From assembly GCF_947489365.1 (NCBI RefSeq), contig NZ_CANLDB010000008.1, forward strand, positions 156,398 through 220,397: a DNA stretch of 64,000 nt, in the 5' to 3' direction. The notes below the pieces were generated by a model. It saw only the letters and a program-made list of their open reading frames with translations. It made no database searches and was not told where the DNA came from. Shown here piece by piece: positions 25,852 through 34,543 of this stretch; the stretch's first letter is position 1; every line of letters begins with the position of its first letter. A program made the translations under genes and the position numbers. The DNA comes from an uncultured Nocardioides sp. GTDB lineage: Bacteria; Actinomycetota; Actinomycetes; Propionibacteriales; Nocardioidaceae.

Positions 25852-25934
25852 CTCGAGTCGGCGGATCTGCGCCCACGGGGTGCGCAGATCTGCCGACTCG
25901 AGCCGTTTCCGGCGTGCACTTCTGCCGACTCGGC
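25852..25934. repeat. 32-bp-period GAGTCGGC repeat forming a 21-bp hairpin (ptsH/truB)
   Basis: One forward unit (GAGTC at 25855) faces two reverse units (GACTC at 25895 and 25927, 32 bp apart). The first pair forms a 21-bp stem (25852-25872 with 25882-25902, one G-T pair) around a 9-base loop. It lies between the convergent ptsH and truB stops and would work as a bidirectional terminator. The units are of the TCTGCGC type (type B). Confidence 0.88.
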
Positions 25935-25935
25935 G

Positions 25936-26808
25936 TCAGGCGGGGGCGAAGACGGTGACGGCGCGGGCGGTGCCGTCGTCGCGGCCGGCGTACAGCGCGA
26001 GGAACTCACCGGAGGCGTCGTCGAGGACGGCGACGGGCCCGTCGTCGGCCCAGGTGCGGGCGATCGCCCGGCCGTGGCGGACGTCGGTCACGCCCTCGGG
26101 GTCGAGCCGGACCACCGGGAAGCAGCGGGCGACGGTCTCCTCCATCGTGAGGAGCCGGTCCGCAGTGACGTCGTCGAGCGCGGCGGCGTCGTCGAGGGTG
26201 AAGGGGCCGACCTCGGTACGACGCAGCGCGACCAGGTGCCCGCCCACGCCGAGGGCCGCCCCGGCGTCGCGGGCGATCGCGCGGACGTAGGTCCCCGACG
26301 AGCAGCGCACGGTGAGGGCGACCTCGGGCAGGTCCACGTCGGTGACGTCGAGCGCGTCGATCCGCACCCTCCGGGGCGGGAGCACGACCGTCTCGCCGTC
26401 ACGGACGCGGGCGTACGCCCGCTTGCCGTCGACCTTGACCGCGGAGACCGCCGAGGGCACCTGGTCGAGCTCGCCGACCATCGCCCCCAGCGCGTGACGC
26501 ACCGCGTCACCGGTCAGGCCGGACACGTCCGCCGGGTCACCGAGCGGCTCGCCCTCGGCGTCGTCGGTGGTGGTGGCGACGCCGAAGCGCGCGCGGGCGT
26601 CGTACGCCTTGGTCGTGAGCGTCAACTGGCCCAGCAGCTTGGTGGCGCGGCCGACGCCGAGGACGAGCACGCCGGTGGCCATCGGGTCCAACGTCCCCGC
26701 GTGACCGACCTTCCGGGTGCCCAGGGCCCGCCGGGCCCGCGACACGACGTCGTGGGACGTCATGCCGCCGGGCTTGTCGACCACCAGGATCCCGGTGGGG
26801 TCGCTCAC
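25936..26808 (-). CDS. truB: tRNA pseudouridine-55 synthase
   Basis: TruB makes pseudouridine 55 in the tRNA T-loop. The 290-residue protein starts GILVVDKPGGMTSHDVV, has the catalytic Asp in HAGTLDPMATG, and the later YDARARFG and SSGTYVRAIARD motifs. Its GTG at 26808 overlaps the rbfA stop by 4 bases (GTGA), so the two are translationally coupled. Confidence 0.96.
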   Translation of the reverse strand: MSDPTGILVVDKPGGMTSHDVVSRARRALGTRKVGHAGTLDPMATGVLVLGVGRATKLLGQLTLTTKAYDARARFGVATTTDDAEGEPLGDPADVSGLTGDAVRHALGAMVGELDQVPSAVSAVKVDGKRAYARVRDGETVVLPPRRVRIDALDVTDVDLPEVALTVRCSSGTYVRAIARDAGAALGVGGHLVALRRTEVGPFTLDDAAALDDVTADRLLTMEETVARCFPVVRLDPEGVTDVRHGRAIARTWADDGPVAVLDDASGEFLALYAGRDDGTARAVTVFAPA

Positions 26809-27314
26809 GGCGCGCCGGGCTCCCCGCGGGACTCCTCGGGGGCCGGCTCCCCGCCGGGCTCCTCGTCGGGCTCCTCGTCGTCGCCGTCCTCGCGGGGCTT
26901 CTTGTACGGGTCCGGCTCCCCCGCGTACGACGCGCCCTGCGAGCGCTGGGCGGCCTCGGCGTCGGCCTCGGCCACCCGCGACAGCAGGTCGTCGATCGCG
27001 CGGGCGCTCTCCGGCAGCGCGTCCTGGACGAACTCCAGGGACGGCACGTGGCGGATGCCCAGCTGCTTGCCGACCTCGCTGCGCAGCAGGCCCTTCGCGG
27101 ACTCCAGCGCGGCGGCGGTGGCGGCCAGGTCGTCGGCGGCGGAGCCCTGGCTCAGCACCGTGTAGAAGATCGTGGCGTGCTGCGTGTCGCCGGTGACGCG
27201 GACGTCGGTCAGGGTCACGAACCCCAGGCGGGGGTCCTTGATCCGCCGCTCCAGCATCTCGGCGACGACGACCTTGATCCGGTCGGCGATGCGCCGGGCC
27301 CGGGGACTGCTCAT
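26805..27314 (-). CDS. rbfA: Ribosome-binding factor A
   Basis: RbfA helps mature the 30S subunit (16S 5' end). The 169-residue protein has the KH-like core RIADRIKVVVAEMLERRIKDPRLGFVT and YTVLS split over residues about 8-55. It carries a long acidic, proline-rich tail (EDGDDEEPDEEPGGEPAPEE) beyond the usual about 120 residues. It follows infB and overlaps truB. Confidence 0.94.
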   Translation of the reverse strand: MSSPRARRIADRIKVVVAEMLERRIKDPRLGFVTLTDVRVTGDTQHATIFYTVLSQGSAADDLAATAAALESAKGLLRSEVGKQLGIRHVPSLEFVQDALPESARAIDDLLSRVAEADAEAAQRSQGASYAGEPDPYKKPREDGDDEEPDEEPGGEPAPEESRGEPGAP

Positions 27315-27357
27315 GGTGCTCTCCTCCGTGACTTCGACGTCACTGTGACGTGAGACG

Positions 27358-27393
27358 ACCCGGTGGGCCAGGTCGGGACCTGGCCCACCGGGT
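27358..27393 (-). terminator. Long hairpin between infB and rbfA
   Basis: A perfect inverted repeat with a 14-17 bp stem (ACCCGGTGGGCCAG and its complement) lies just after the infB stop codon. It lacks a T-run. It may partly end the infB transcript or protect its 3' end while rbfA-truB are read through. Confidence 0.65.
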
Positions 27394-27428
27394 GTCGGTG
27401 CTCCTCGAGACTGCTTCTCGAGCGGCGC

Positions 27429-30284
27429 CTACGCGCGCGGGATCTCCCGCATCTCGAACGCCTCGACGACGTCCTCGATCCGGATGTCCTGGTAGTTGCG
27501 CAGGACCAGACCGCACTCGAAGCCCTCGCGGACCTCGGACGCGTCGTCCTTCTCGCGGCGCAGCGAGGCGAGGTCGAGGTTGTCGGCCACGACGGCACCG
27601 TCGCGCAGCAGACGCACCTTGGCGTTGCGACGCAGGACGCCGTCGGTGACCATGCAGCCCGCGATGTTGCCGAGCTTGGACGAGCGGAAGATCTCGCGGA
27701 TCTGCGCCTGCCCGAGCCTGATCTCCTCGTACACCGGCTTCAGCAGGCCCTTGAGGGCCGCCTCGATCTCCTCGATGGCCTGGTAGATGACCGAGTAGTA
27801 CCGGATCTCCACGCCCTCGCGGTCGGCCATCTCGGACGCCTTGCCCTGCGGGCGGACGTTGAACCCGATGATGATCGCGTCGGAGGCCGCGGCCAGGTCG
27901 ACGTTGGTCTCGGTGATCGCACCGACACCGCGGTCGATGACCCGGATGCTGACCTCGTCGCCGACGTCGATCTTCGCCAGCGAGTCCTCGAGGGCCTCCA
28001 CCGAGCCGGACACGTCGCCCTTCAGGATCAGGTTGAGCTCCTGGCGCTCGGCACCCTTCTCCATCGAGGCCATGAAGTCCTCGAGGGTCCGGCGCACGCG
28101 ACGCTTGGCCTGCATGGCGGCGCGCTCGCGCGACTCCCGCTTCTCGGCGATCTGGCGGGCGATCCGGTCGTCCTCGACGACCAGGAAGTTCTGGCCCGCT
28201 CCCGGCACCGCCGAGAGACCCAGCACCATGACGGGGCGCGACGGGTCGGCCTCCTCCACGGTGTCGCCGTGCTCGTCGAGCATCGCGCGGACACGGCCGT
28301 GGGCCGGTCCGGCGACGATCGAGTCGCCGACGCGCAGAGTGCCGCGCTGGACCAGGATCGTGGCCACCGGGCCGCGACCGCGGTCCAGGTGGGCCTCCAC
28401 GATCAGGCCCTGGGCGTCCTGCTCGGGGTTGGCCCGCAGGTCCAGCGACGCGTCGGTCGTCAGGACGATGGCCTCGAGCAGCGCGTCGAGGTTCAGCATC
28501 TCGCGCGCCGAGACGTCGACGAACATGGTGTCGCCGCCGTACTCCTCGGGGACCAGGCCGTACTCGGTGAGCTGGCCGCGGACCTTGGTCGGGTCGGCGT
28601 CGGGCCGGTCGATCTTGTTGACCGCGACGACGACCGGCACCTCGGCGGCGAGGGCGTGGTTGAGCGCCTCCACCGTCTGCGGCATCACGCCGTCGTCGGC
28701 CGCGACCACCAGGACCGCGATGTCCGAGGACTTCGAGCCTCGGGCACGCATGGCCGTGAACGCCTCGTGACCGGGGGTGTCGATGAAGGTGATGCGACGC
28801 TCGTCGCCGTCGACCTCCGTCGCCACCTGGTAGGCCCCGATGTGCTGGGTGATCCCACCGGCCTCCTTGTCGACCACGTTGGCGCTGCGGAGCGCGTCCA
28901 GCAGCTTGGTCTTGCCGTGGTCGACGTGGCCCATGACGGTCACGACCGGCGGACGGGCGACCATCAGCTCCGCGGCGCCCTCGTCCTCGCCGAACTCGAG
29001 GTCGAACGACTCGAGCAGCGCCCGGTCCTCGTCCTCGGGCGAGACGACCTCGACGACGTAGTTGAGCTCCTCGCCGAGCAGCTCGAGGGTGGCGTCGTTG
29101 ACCGACTCGGTCGACGTCACCATCTCGCCCAGGTGGAACAGCATCTGCACCAGGGCTGCGGCGTCGACGCCGATCTTCTCGGCGAAGTCGGTCAGGGACG
29201 AGCCGCGCGCCAGGCGCACGGTCTCGCCGTCACCCTTGCGGACCCGCATGCCGCCGATGGTCGGGGCCTGCATGGCCTCGAACTCCTGACGACGTGCCCG
29301 CTTCGACTTGCGACCACGACGCGACGGACCACCGGGACGCCCGAAGGCACCCTGGGTCTGACCGCGCTGACCCGGACGACCGCGGCCGGGACCGCCGCCG
29401 GGACGGCCGGCGAAGCCACCACCGGGAGGACCACCGGGACCACCGCGACCGGGTGCGCCGGGACGGCCACCGGGGCCACCGGGGCCACCGCGACCGGGGG
29501 CACCACCGGGGCCGCCGCGGCCGGCGGGGCCGCCACGACCGGCACCGAAGGTGGCCGGGGACTTCGGCATCATCGCCGGGTTGGGGCGAGGCATGCCGGG
29601 ACGGCCCGCCGGGGCTCCACCCTCGCGGGCGGCCGGGGGACGCGGCGGACGCTGCGCGTCACCGGGGGCGGCCGGGGCTGCGCCCGCACCCTCCCGCGGC
29701 GGCGCGGGGCGACGGCCCATGCCCTGGTTGGAGCTGAACGGGTTGTTGCCCGGACGCGGCGTGCCGGCCGGCTTGCCGACCGGGCGGGGTGCCGGGGCCT
29801 TCGGGGCGGGCGCACGCGGCGTCGGGGACGGCGTGCCGCCCGTGCCGGCCGTGTCGGCCTTGGCGGCCGGCGCCTCGGGGGCCGCCGCGGCGGGAGCAGC
29901 GGGGACCTCGGGGGCCGCGGCCGGGGCGGGCGCCTCGGCAGCGGGCTGCGCGGGGGCGACCGGGTCGGGCACCACCGGGGCGGGCTCGGGCTCGGCCGGC
30001 GCCTGGCGCGGGCCGGGGCGAGGACCGGGGCGGGGTCCGCCGCCGGGTCGGGCCGGCGCGGCGGTGCCGCCACCGGACGCAGGGGCGGCCGCCGGCGCGG
30101 ACTCGCCGCCGCCGGAGGACTTCAGCTCCTCGCCGTACTGCTTCTTGAACCGCATCTCGACGGGCGGTTCCACGGTGGAGGACGCCGACTTGACGAACTC
30201 CCCCATCTCCTTGAGCTTCTCGAGAACGAACCTGCTCTCGACGCCGTACTCCTTGGCGAGCTCGTGAACTCGGGTCTTGGCCAC
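27429..30284 (-). CDS. infB: Translation initiation factor IF-2
   Basis: IF-2 is the GTPase that places initiator tRNA on the ribosome. The 951-residue protein has a long N-terminal part: an IF2-N helix (VHELAKEYGVESR), then an Ala/Pro region and a Gly/Arg/Pro-rich region (about 225-320). The G domain follows with GHVDHGKT, DTPGH and NKIDRP, then domains II, III and C2 (TSIRVIDRGVGAI-like and the C-terminal NYQDIRIEDVVEAFE). The Gly/Arg-rich stretch is typical of actinobacterial IF-2. AAGGAG precedes the GTG at 30284. Confidence 0.97.
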   Translation of the reverse strand: MAKTRVHELAKEYGVESRFVLEKLKEMGEFVKSASSTVEPPVEMRFKKQYGEELKSSGGGESAPAAAPASGGGTAAPARPGGGPRPGPRPGPRQAPAEPEPAPVVPDPVAPAQPAAEAPAPAAAPEVPAAPAAAAPEAPAAKADTAGTGGTPSPTPRAPAPKAPAPRPVGKPAGTPRPGNNPFSSNQGMGRRPAPPREGAGAAPAAPGDAQRPPRPPAAREGGAPAGRPGMPRPNPAMMPKSPATFGAGRGGPAGRGGPGGAPGRGGPGGPGGRPGAPGRGGPGGPPGGGFAGRPGGGPGRGRPGQRGQTQGAFGRPGGPSRRGRKSKRARRQEFEAMQAPTIGGMRVRKGDGETVRLARGSSLTDFAEKIGVDAAALVQMLFHLGEMVTSTESVNDATLELLGEELNYVVEVVSPEDEDRALLESFDLEFGEDEGAAELMVARPPVVTVMGHVDHGKTKLLDALRSANVVDKEAGGITQHIGAYQVATEVDGDERRITFIDTPGHEAFTAMRARGSKSSDIAVLVVAADDGVMPQTVEALNHALAAEVPVVVAVNKIDRPDADPTKVRGQLTEYGLVPEEYGGDTMFVDVSAREMLNLDALLEAIVLTTDASLDLRANPEQDAQGLIVEAHLDRGRGPVATILVQRGTLRVGDSIVAGPAHGRVRAMLDEHGDTVEEADPSRPVMVLGLSAVPGAGQNFLVVEDDRIARQIAEKRESRERAAMQAKRRVRRTLEDFMASMEKGAERQELNLILKGDVSGSVEALEDSLAKIDVGDEVSIRVIDRGVGAITETNVDLAAASDAIIIGFNVRPQGKASEMADREGVEIRYYSVIYQAIEEIEAALKGLLKPVYEEIRLGQAQIREIFRSSKLGNIAGCMVTDGVLRRNAKVRLLRDGAVVADNLDLASLRREKDDASEVREGFECGLVLRNYQDIRIEDVVEAFEMREIPRA

Positions 30285-30389
30285 GTTTCTCCTTCTGGCC
30301 CGAGACCCGGTGGAGCCGGCGTGCGCCGGCGGGGGGGAGTCGGACCGTTAGTGGTGGTGCAAACTCATCGTGAGGTACTCATCGAGTGC

Positions 30390-30704
30390 TCATGAGCTGC
30401 TGCTCCAGCTTCTGTCGGTCGGTGTGTCGGTCGGTTCCAGCAGTCGTTCCACGCCCTCGGTGGCCAGGGGGCCGGGCACCCGCAACGCGCGCGGGAACGC
30501 CTTCCTCCTGATCGCGAGGTCGTAGCACGATCGGTCGAGGTGCACGTGTGCCCCCCGTCCGGTCGCCGTGCGACCCGGGTCCGGCACGACGGCCTGGTGG
30601 CCCTGCGCATCGGTCCCGACGGTCACCCGCAACAACTCGCCGGCGGCGGCCCGTCCACGACATCCCACGCACGTGCGCACAGGGGAAGTCCGGGAGAGTG
30701 CCAC
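30390..30704 (-). CDS. ylxR: YlxR-family (DUF448) RNA-binding protein
   Basis: A 104-residue protein with the YlxR signature RTCVGCR, then GRGAHVHLDRSCYDLAIRRKAFPRAL. The family is encoded between nusA and infB in many bacteria and is thought to bind RNA or act in transcription or RNase P regulation. Here the next gene toward nusA is a plus-strand insertion (GH16-like), so the usual nusA-ylxR continuity is broken. An inverted repeat GCCGGCGTGCGCCGGC lies between ylxR and infB. Confidence 0.92.
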   Translation of the reverse strand: MALSRTSPVRTCVGCRGRAAAGELLRVTVGTDAQGHQAVVPDPGRTATGRGAHVHLDRSCYDLAIRRKAFPRALRVPGPLATEGVERLLEPTDTPTDRSWSSSS

Positions 30705-30787
30705 CGTGTGACAACACTACCCCTCGTCGCCACCTGCCGCCGAACCGGACGGGCCTCGGAGCGGCGTTCCGGGCCTATCCTCCCGGC

Positions 30788-31567
30788 ATGGACCCGCCAC
30801 GGCGTGTCGAGGACTTCGGCGGAGGGCGGCTGGACCGCACCGTCTGGGTCCCGCACTACCTGCCCGCGTGGTCCTCCGCGGCCGCCACCGCCGCGGCGTT
30901 CCGCCTCGACGGGGGTCGTCTGGACCTCGAGGTGCCCCTCGACCACCCGCTGTGGTGCCCCGACCGCCACGCCGAGCCGCTCCGGGTCTCCGGGCTGCAG
31001 AGCGGGTCGTGGTCGGGCCCGGTGGGCTCGTCCCTCGGCCAGCAGCGGTTCGCGGACGGCCTGACGGTGCGCGAGGAGCAGCCCCGGCACGAGGGGTGGC
31101 TGCCGCGGTCCGGCGAGGTGTCGATGCGCGCGGAGATGCACCTGTCGCCCCGGTCGATGGCCGCGCTCTGGCTCGCGGGCTTCGAGGACGACCCGGGCCA
31201 GCGACAGTGCGGGGAGATCTGCGTGGCCGAGGTCTTCGGCCGCTCCGTCGTCGGCGGCCCGGACCACCCGGCGGAGCCCTCCGCGGAGGTCGGGGTGGGG
31301 ATCAAGCCCTTCCGCGACCCGGACCTGGCCGACGACTTCGCGGCGGTCCGGCTGCCGCTCGACGTCGCCCGGCCCCACGACTACGCCGTCGACTGGGACG
31401 CCGGGGAGGCGGCGTTCAGCGTGGACGGCCGGGTGGTCCGCCGCTGCGCCGCGCCGCCGACGTACCCGATGCAGCTGGTGCTGGCCGTCTTCGACTTCCC
31501 GGACTGGCCGGGTCCGGACGACCACGTCCCGCGGATGGTGGTCCACGAGGTCACCGCGACCGTCTGA
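30788..31567 (+). CDS. GH16-like concanavalin-A-fold protein
   Basis: A 259-residue protein that looks like a laminarinase-type (GH16) jelly-roll: LDGGRLDLEVP, SMRAEMHLSPRSMAALWLAGF, the active-site-like segment GEICVAEVFG, and HDYAVDWDAGEAAFSVDGR. GH16 enzymes use ExDxxE; here the segment reads EICVAE, so both glutamates remain but the middle aspartate is Cys. There is no signal peptide. It may bind or act weakly on a glucan, or be a non-catalytic relative. It is the only plus-strand gene in the nusA-infB run. Confidence 0.78.
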   Translation: MDPPRRVEDFGGGRLDRTVWVPHYLPAWSSAAATAAAFRLDGGRLDLEVPLDHPLWCPDRHAEPLRVSGLQSGSWSGPVGSSLGQQRFADGLTVREEQPRHEGWLPRSGEVSMRAEMHLSPRSMAALWLAGFEDDPGQRQCGEICVAEVFGRSVVGGPDHPAEPSAEVGVGIKPFRDPDLADDFAAVRLPLDVARPHDYAVDWDAGEAAFSVDGRVVRRCAAPPTYPMQLVLAVFDFPDWPGPDDHVPRMVVHEVTATV

Positions 31568-31575
31568 GCCGGGGC

Positions 31576-32601
31576 TCAGGCCCCCGCGGCGTCGCCGTCC
31601 GCGGCGTCGCCGTCCGCGGCGTCGCCGTCCTCGGCGGGCGCCTCGTCGGAGCGGATGTCGATGCGCCACCCGGTGAGCCGGGCGGCGAGGCGGGCGTTCT
31701 GGCCCTCCTTGCCGATGGCCAGCGAGAGCTGGAAGTCCGGGACGACCACCCGGGCGGCGCGCGCCTCGGCCGAGACCACCGTCACCGACGTCACCCGGGC
31801 CGGGGACAGCGCGTGGGCGACCATCCGCGCCGGGTCGTCGGAGTGGTCGACGATGTCGATCTTCTCGCCGTTGAGCTCGGCCATCACGTTGCGCACCCGC
31901 TGGCCCATGGGGCCGATGCAGGAGCCCTTCGGGTTGACGCCCGGCACCGAGGTGCGCACCGCCATCTTCGTGCGGTGGCCGGCCTCGCGGGCGATGGCGA
32001 CGATCTCGACGGTGCCGTCGGCGATCTCCGGCACCTCGAGCGCGAACAGCTTGCGGACCAGGTTGGGGTGCGAGCGCGACAGGGTGACCTGCGGCCCCCG
32101 CATCCCGCGCCGCACCGAGACCACCAGGGCCTTGATGCGGGTGCCGTGGGTGTACCGCTCGCCGGGGACCCGCTCGCCCGGGGGCAGCATGGCCTCGAGC
32201 CGGCCGAGGTCGACGAGCACGTCGTCGGGGTTGCGGCCCTGCTGGATCACCCCGGACAGGATGTCGCCCTCCTTGCCGGAGAACTCCCCGAAGCGGACGT
32301 CGTCCTCGGCGTCGCGCAGCTTCTGCAGCATCATCTGCTTCGCGGTGGTCGCGGCGATCCGGCCGAAGCCCGCGGGGGTGTCGTCGAACTCGCCGACCTT
32401 CTCGCCCTCGTCGTCGAGCTCGGCGGCCATCACGGCCACGCGTCCGCTCTTGCGGTCCAGCTCGACGCGGGCCTGCTCGTGGGCGCCCGGGGTCCGCTGG
32501 TAGGCCGTGAGCAGGGCCTGCTCGATCGCCTCGACGAGGACGTCGAAGGAGATCTCCTTCTCGCGCTCCAGCATCCTCAGGATGCTCAGGTCGATGTCCA
32601 T
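31576..32601 (-). CDS. nusA: Transcription termination/antitermination factor NusA
   Basis: The 341-residue protein has the N-terminal polymerase-binding domain (LRMLEREKEISFDVLVEAIEQ, read across the first 30 residues), an S1 domain and two KH domains (GSCIGPMGQRVRNV; LAIGKEGQNARLAARLTGW). It lacks the acidic repeats of E. coli NusA, as in other actinobacteria. The C-terminus ends in three DGDAA-type pentapeptides encoded by a 15-bp tandem repeat. Its ATG overlaps the rimP stop by one base (TGATG). Confidence 0.96.
   Translation of the reverse strand: MDIDLSILRMLEREKEISFDVLVEAIEQALLTAYQRTPGAHEQARVELDRKSGRVAVMAAELDDEGEKVGEFDDTPAGFGRIAATTAKQMMLQKLRDAEDDVRFGEFSGKEGDILSGVIQQGRNPDDVLVDLGRLEAMLPPGERVPGERYTHGTRIKALVVSVRRGMRGPQVTLSRSHPNLVRKLFALEVPEIADGTVEIVAIAREAGHRTKMAVRTSVPGVNPKGSCIGPMGQRVRNVMAELNGEKIDIVDHSDDPARMVAHALSPARVTSVTVVSAEARAARVVVPDFQLSLAIGKEGQNARLAARLTGWRIDIRSDEAPAEDGDAADGDAADGDAAGA
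31586..31632. repeat. 15-bp tandem repeat in the nusA 3' end
   Basis: Three copies of GCGGCGTCGCCGTCC encode the DGDAADGDAADGDAA tail of NusA. Because the unit is 15 bp, gains or losses keep the frame, so tail length may vary between strains. Confidence 0.7.
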
Positions 32602-33089
32602 CAGTCGTCCTCCTCGGCGCTCGCGGGCGCTGCGTCCTTGCGGTTGAACTCGACCTGCACGACGGCGCGGGCGACGTCGGCGTAGGCGACCTCGCGGGTC
32701 TCGCCTCCCACGTCCAGCGTCGCGGCGCCGTCCGCCTCGTCGGCGGCCGCGGTGACGCGACCGGTGAACGGCTCGCCCTCGGTCGGGGTGACACGGACGA
32801 GACGGTCGGTGTTGCGGCGCCAGTGGCGCGGCAGCTCCAGGGGCCGGTCGACGCCGCGGGAGGTCACCTCGAGGGTGTACGCCCGCTCCCCCATCACGTC
32901 GGACTCGTCGAGCACCCGGGATATCTCGCGGGTGGCGTCGGCGACGTCGTCCATGGTGACGCCGCCGTCCTTGTCGACCGCGACCCGCAGCAGCCGCTTC
33001 GCGCCCGCCGGGGCGAGGTCGAGGGCCTCCAGGTCCATGCCCAGCGCGGAGACGGGGCCCGTGAGGACCTCACCGATCCGCCGGGTCAT
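32601..33089 (-). CDS. rimP: Ribosome maturation factor RimP
   Basis: RimP helps assemble the 30S subunit. The protein has the typical VLGMDLEALDL-like first domain (ALGMDLEALDLAPAG), LRVAVDKDGGVTMDDVADATREIS split over about 35-60, and the LEVTSRGVDRPL motif. I prefer the ATG at 33089 (MTRRIGEVL), which has AAAGGA upstream; a GTG at 33113 would add eight residues. The tail is acidic. It is the first gene of rimP-nusA. Confidence 0.94.
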   Translation of the reverse strand: MTRRIGEVLTGPVSALGMDLEALDLAPAGAKRLLRVAVDKDGGVTMDDVADATREISRVLDESDVMGERAYTLEVTSRGVDRPLELPRHWRRNTDRLVRVTPTEGEPFTGRVTAAADEADGAATLDVGGETREVAYADVARAVVQVEFNRKDAAPASAEEDD

Positions 33090-33229
33090 GGCGTCGTCCT
33101 TTGCCTGCTGCACGGCTACGCCGACCTCCTTCTGCTGTTGTGCCTGCTGGTCCTGCCGTCACGCCGGAACGTCTCTCGGGGCCCGGCCTCGGCGGACCCA
33201 CCACTGTAACGGTGACCTACCCTCGTGCG

Positions 33230-34237
33230 GTGCCCGACCGTCAGCCCCCCGGACCGGCCCACGGCCTGCCCCGCCGTGCCGTGCTCGGCGTCGCGGGCGG
33301 ACTGCTGGGCCTCGCGGTGGCCGGGCTCACGGGGTGCGGCGTGCGGGGCTCGGGCGCGGGCTCGGGTGCGGGCCCTGCCACCGACACCGTCCCCGGCGAC
33401 GACGACGTCCTGGGCGACGCGCTGGCGCTCACGGAGGACCTGGCCGCCCGGGTCCGCGCCACGGTGCGCCGTCACCCCGGCCTGCGGTCCGACCTCGGGG
33501 CGCTGCGCGACCTGCACGCCGCCCACGACGCCGAGCTGCGACCCGAGGACACGCCGAGCGGCCCGAGCGGACCGGGCGACGCCGAGGAGGTCCCGGCCCG
33601 GCCGCCCCGCGCCCGCGCCGCCGTCCTCGCCGCCGAGCGGGAGGCCGTCCTCGCGTACGCCGACCTCGCCGCCGCGTCCGAGTCCGGACGGCTCGCCCGG
33701 CTCCTCGCGTCGGTCGCCGCGGGGCTGGCCCAGCGGCTGACGGTCCTCGACCCCACCGGCGACGCCGTGCTGCCTCGGCCGGCCGGTGTGCCGGTGTCGG
33801 CCCCGGGACTCCCGGCGGACGCCGTGGAGGCGCTGCAGCTCGCCCTCGGCGCGGAGCACGCCGCGGTCTTCACGCTCGCGGTCGTCGGCGCACGGACGTC
33901 GTCCTCGGCCAGCCCCGACCTCTACGCCGACGTCGACGGGGCCTACGGGGTGCACCTCGCCCGCCGCGACGCCCTGACCGACGCGCTGCGCGCGGCCGGC
34001 GAGGAGCCCGTGGCGGCCGCGCCGTCGTACGAGCTGCCCGCGGTGGGCGCCTCCGGCGACGAGTCCGGCGCCCGTGACGCCGCCCGCGGGGTGGAGGACG
34101 GCTGTGCGACGACGTACGCCTACCTCGTCGCGGGCACGACCGGCGAGGTCCGCACGTGGGCGGTGCGGGCGCTGGTCGACGCGTCGCTCGTGCGCCTCGG
34201 GCTCGGCGGCGAGCCGCAGGACCTGCCGGGGCTCTGA
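33230..34237 (+). CDS. Exported ferritin-like (DUF4439) lipoprotein
   Basis: The 335-residue protein begins with a twin-arginine-type leader (LPRRAVLGVAGGLLGLAVAG) ending in the lipobox LTGC, so it is probably exported and lipid-anchored. The C-terminal half (about 190-330), with ALQLALGAEHAAVFTL and EDGCATTYAYLV, fits the ferritin-like four-helix DUF4439 family often encoded beside rimP in actinobacteria. The start could also be GTG at 33212. Function unknown; a metal-binding or redox role outside the membrane is an inference from fold. Confidence 0.8.
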   Translation: MPDRQPPGPAHGLPRRAVLGVAGGLLGLAVAGLTGCGVRGSGAGSGAGPATDTVPGDDDVLGDALALTEDLAARVRATVRRHPGLRSDLGALRDLHAAHDAELRPEDTPSGPSGPGDAEEVPARPPRARAAVLAAEREAVLAYADLAAASESGRLARLLASVAAGLAQRLTVLDPTGDAVLPRPAGVPVSAPGLPADAVEALQLALGAEHAAVFTLAVVGARTSSSASPDLYADVDGAYGVHLARRDALTDALRAAGEEPVAAAPSYELPAVGASGDESGARDAARGVEDGCATTYAYLVAGTTGEVRTWAVRALVDASLVRLGLGGEPQDLPGL

Positions 34238-34292
34238 GACCGCCGGGTCCGGCCGGTCCGGCGAACCGACGGCCGACGGGCCGGAAGAGAGG

Positions 34293-34345
34293 CGGCCCGC
34301 CCGCTGCGAGGAAGTCCCGAGATCATCCTCGCTGCGGGCGGGCCG
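34293..34345. terminator. Long hairpin between convergent genes (ferritin-like/proS)
   Basis: A 12-bp perfect stem (CGGCCCGCCCGC and complement), one mismatch and then a 7-bp inner stem around a 13-base loop. It should stop transcription from both sides. Confidence 0.75.
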
Positions 34346-34456
34346 TCGTGCCGGGGCCGGTCAACTCGGCGCCCGGCAGGGTCGTCGCCTGCAGAGGGCG
34401 ACACCCTGATTCTTCTGTGGGGGGTACGAGGTCTGGCGCCCGAGCGCCTCACCTCG

Positions 34457-34519
34457 TTGCACAAGCATGCAACGCGGGACGGCCTCCGCGCGACCCCTGT
34501 GAACTGCATAAGTGTGCAG
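34457..34519. promoter_or_regulatory. Paired TGCA-YAAGYR-TGCA palindromes in a convergent gap
   Basis: In the 306-base gap between the ferritin-like gene and proS, after the hairpin, two similar sites occur: TGCACAAGCATGCA (in a 20-base palindrome CGTTGCA...TGCAACG) and TGCATAAGTGTGCA about 48 bases on. They look like tandem binding sites, but both flanking genes end here, so no promoter is expected. No supported reading frame or RNA gene is visible. The coordinates are approximate. Confidence 0.35.
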
Positions 34520-34543
34520 TGCACGAAGTCGCAGGAACGAACC

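Noticed and set aside
25936..26808. Riboswitch or tRNA search in housekeeping gaps
   Set aside because: I looked for cloverleaf or riboswitch cores in the gaps over 100 bases and found none that I could support.
27363..30395. 1010-codon plus-strand frame opposite infB
   Set aside because: Antisense shadow of infB. The internal low-complexity T/G stretches mirror the IF-2 Gly/Pro region.
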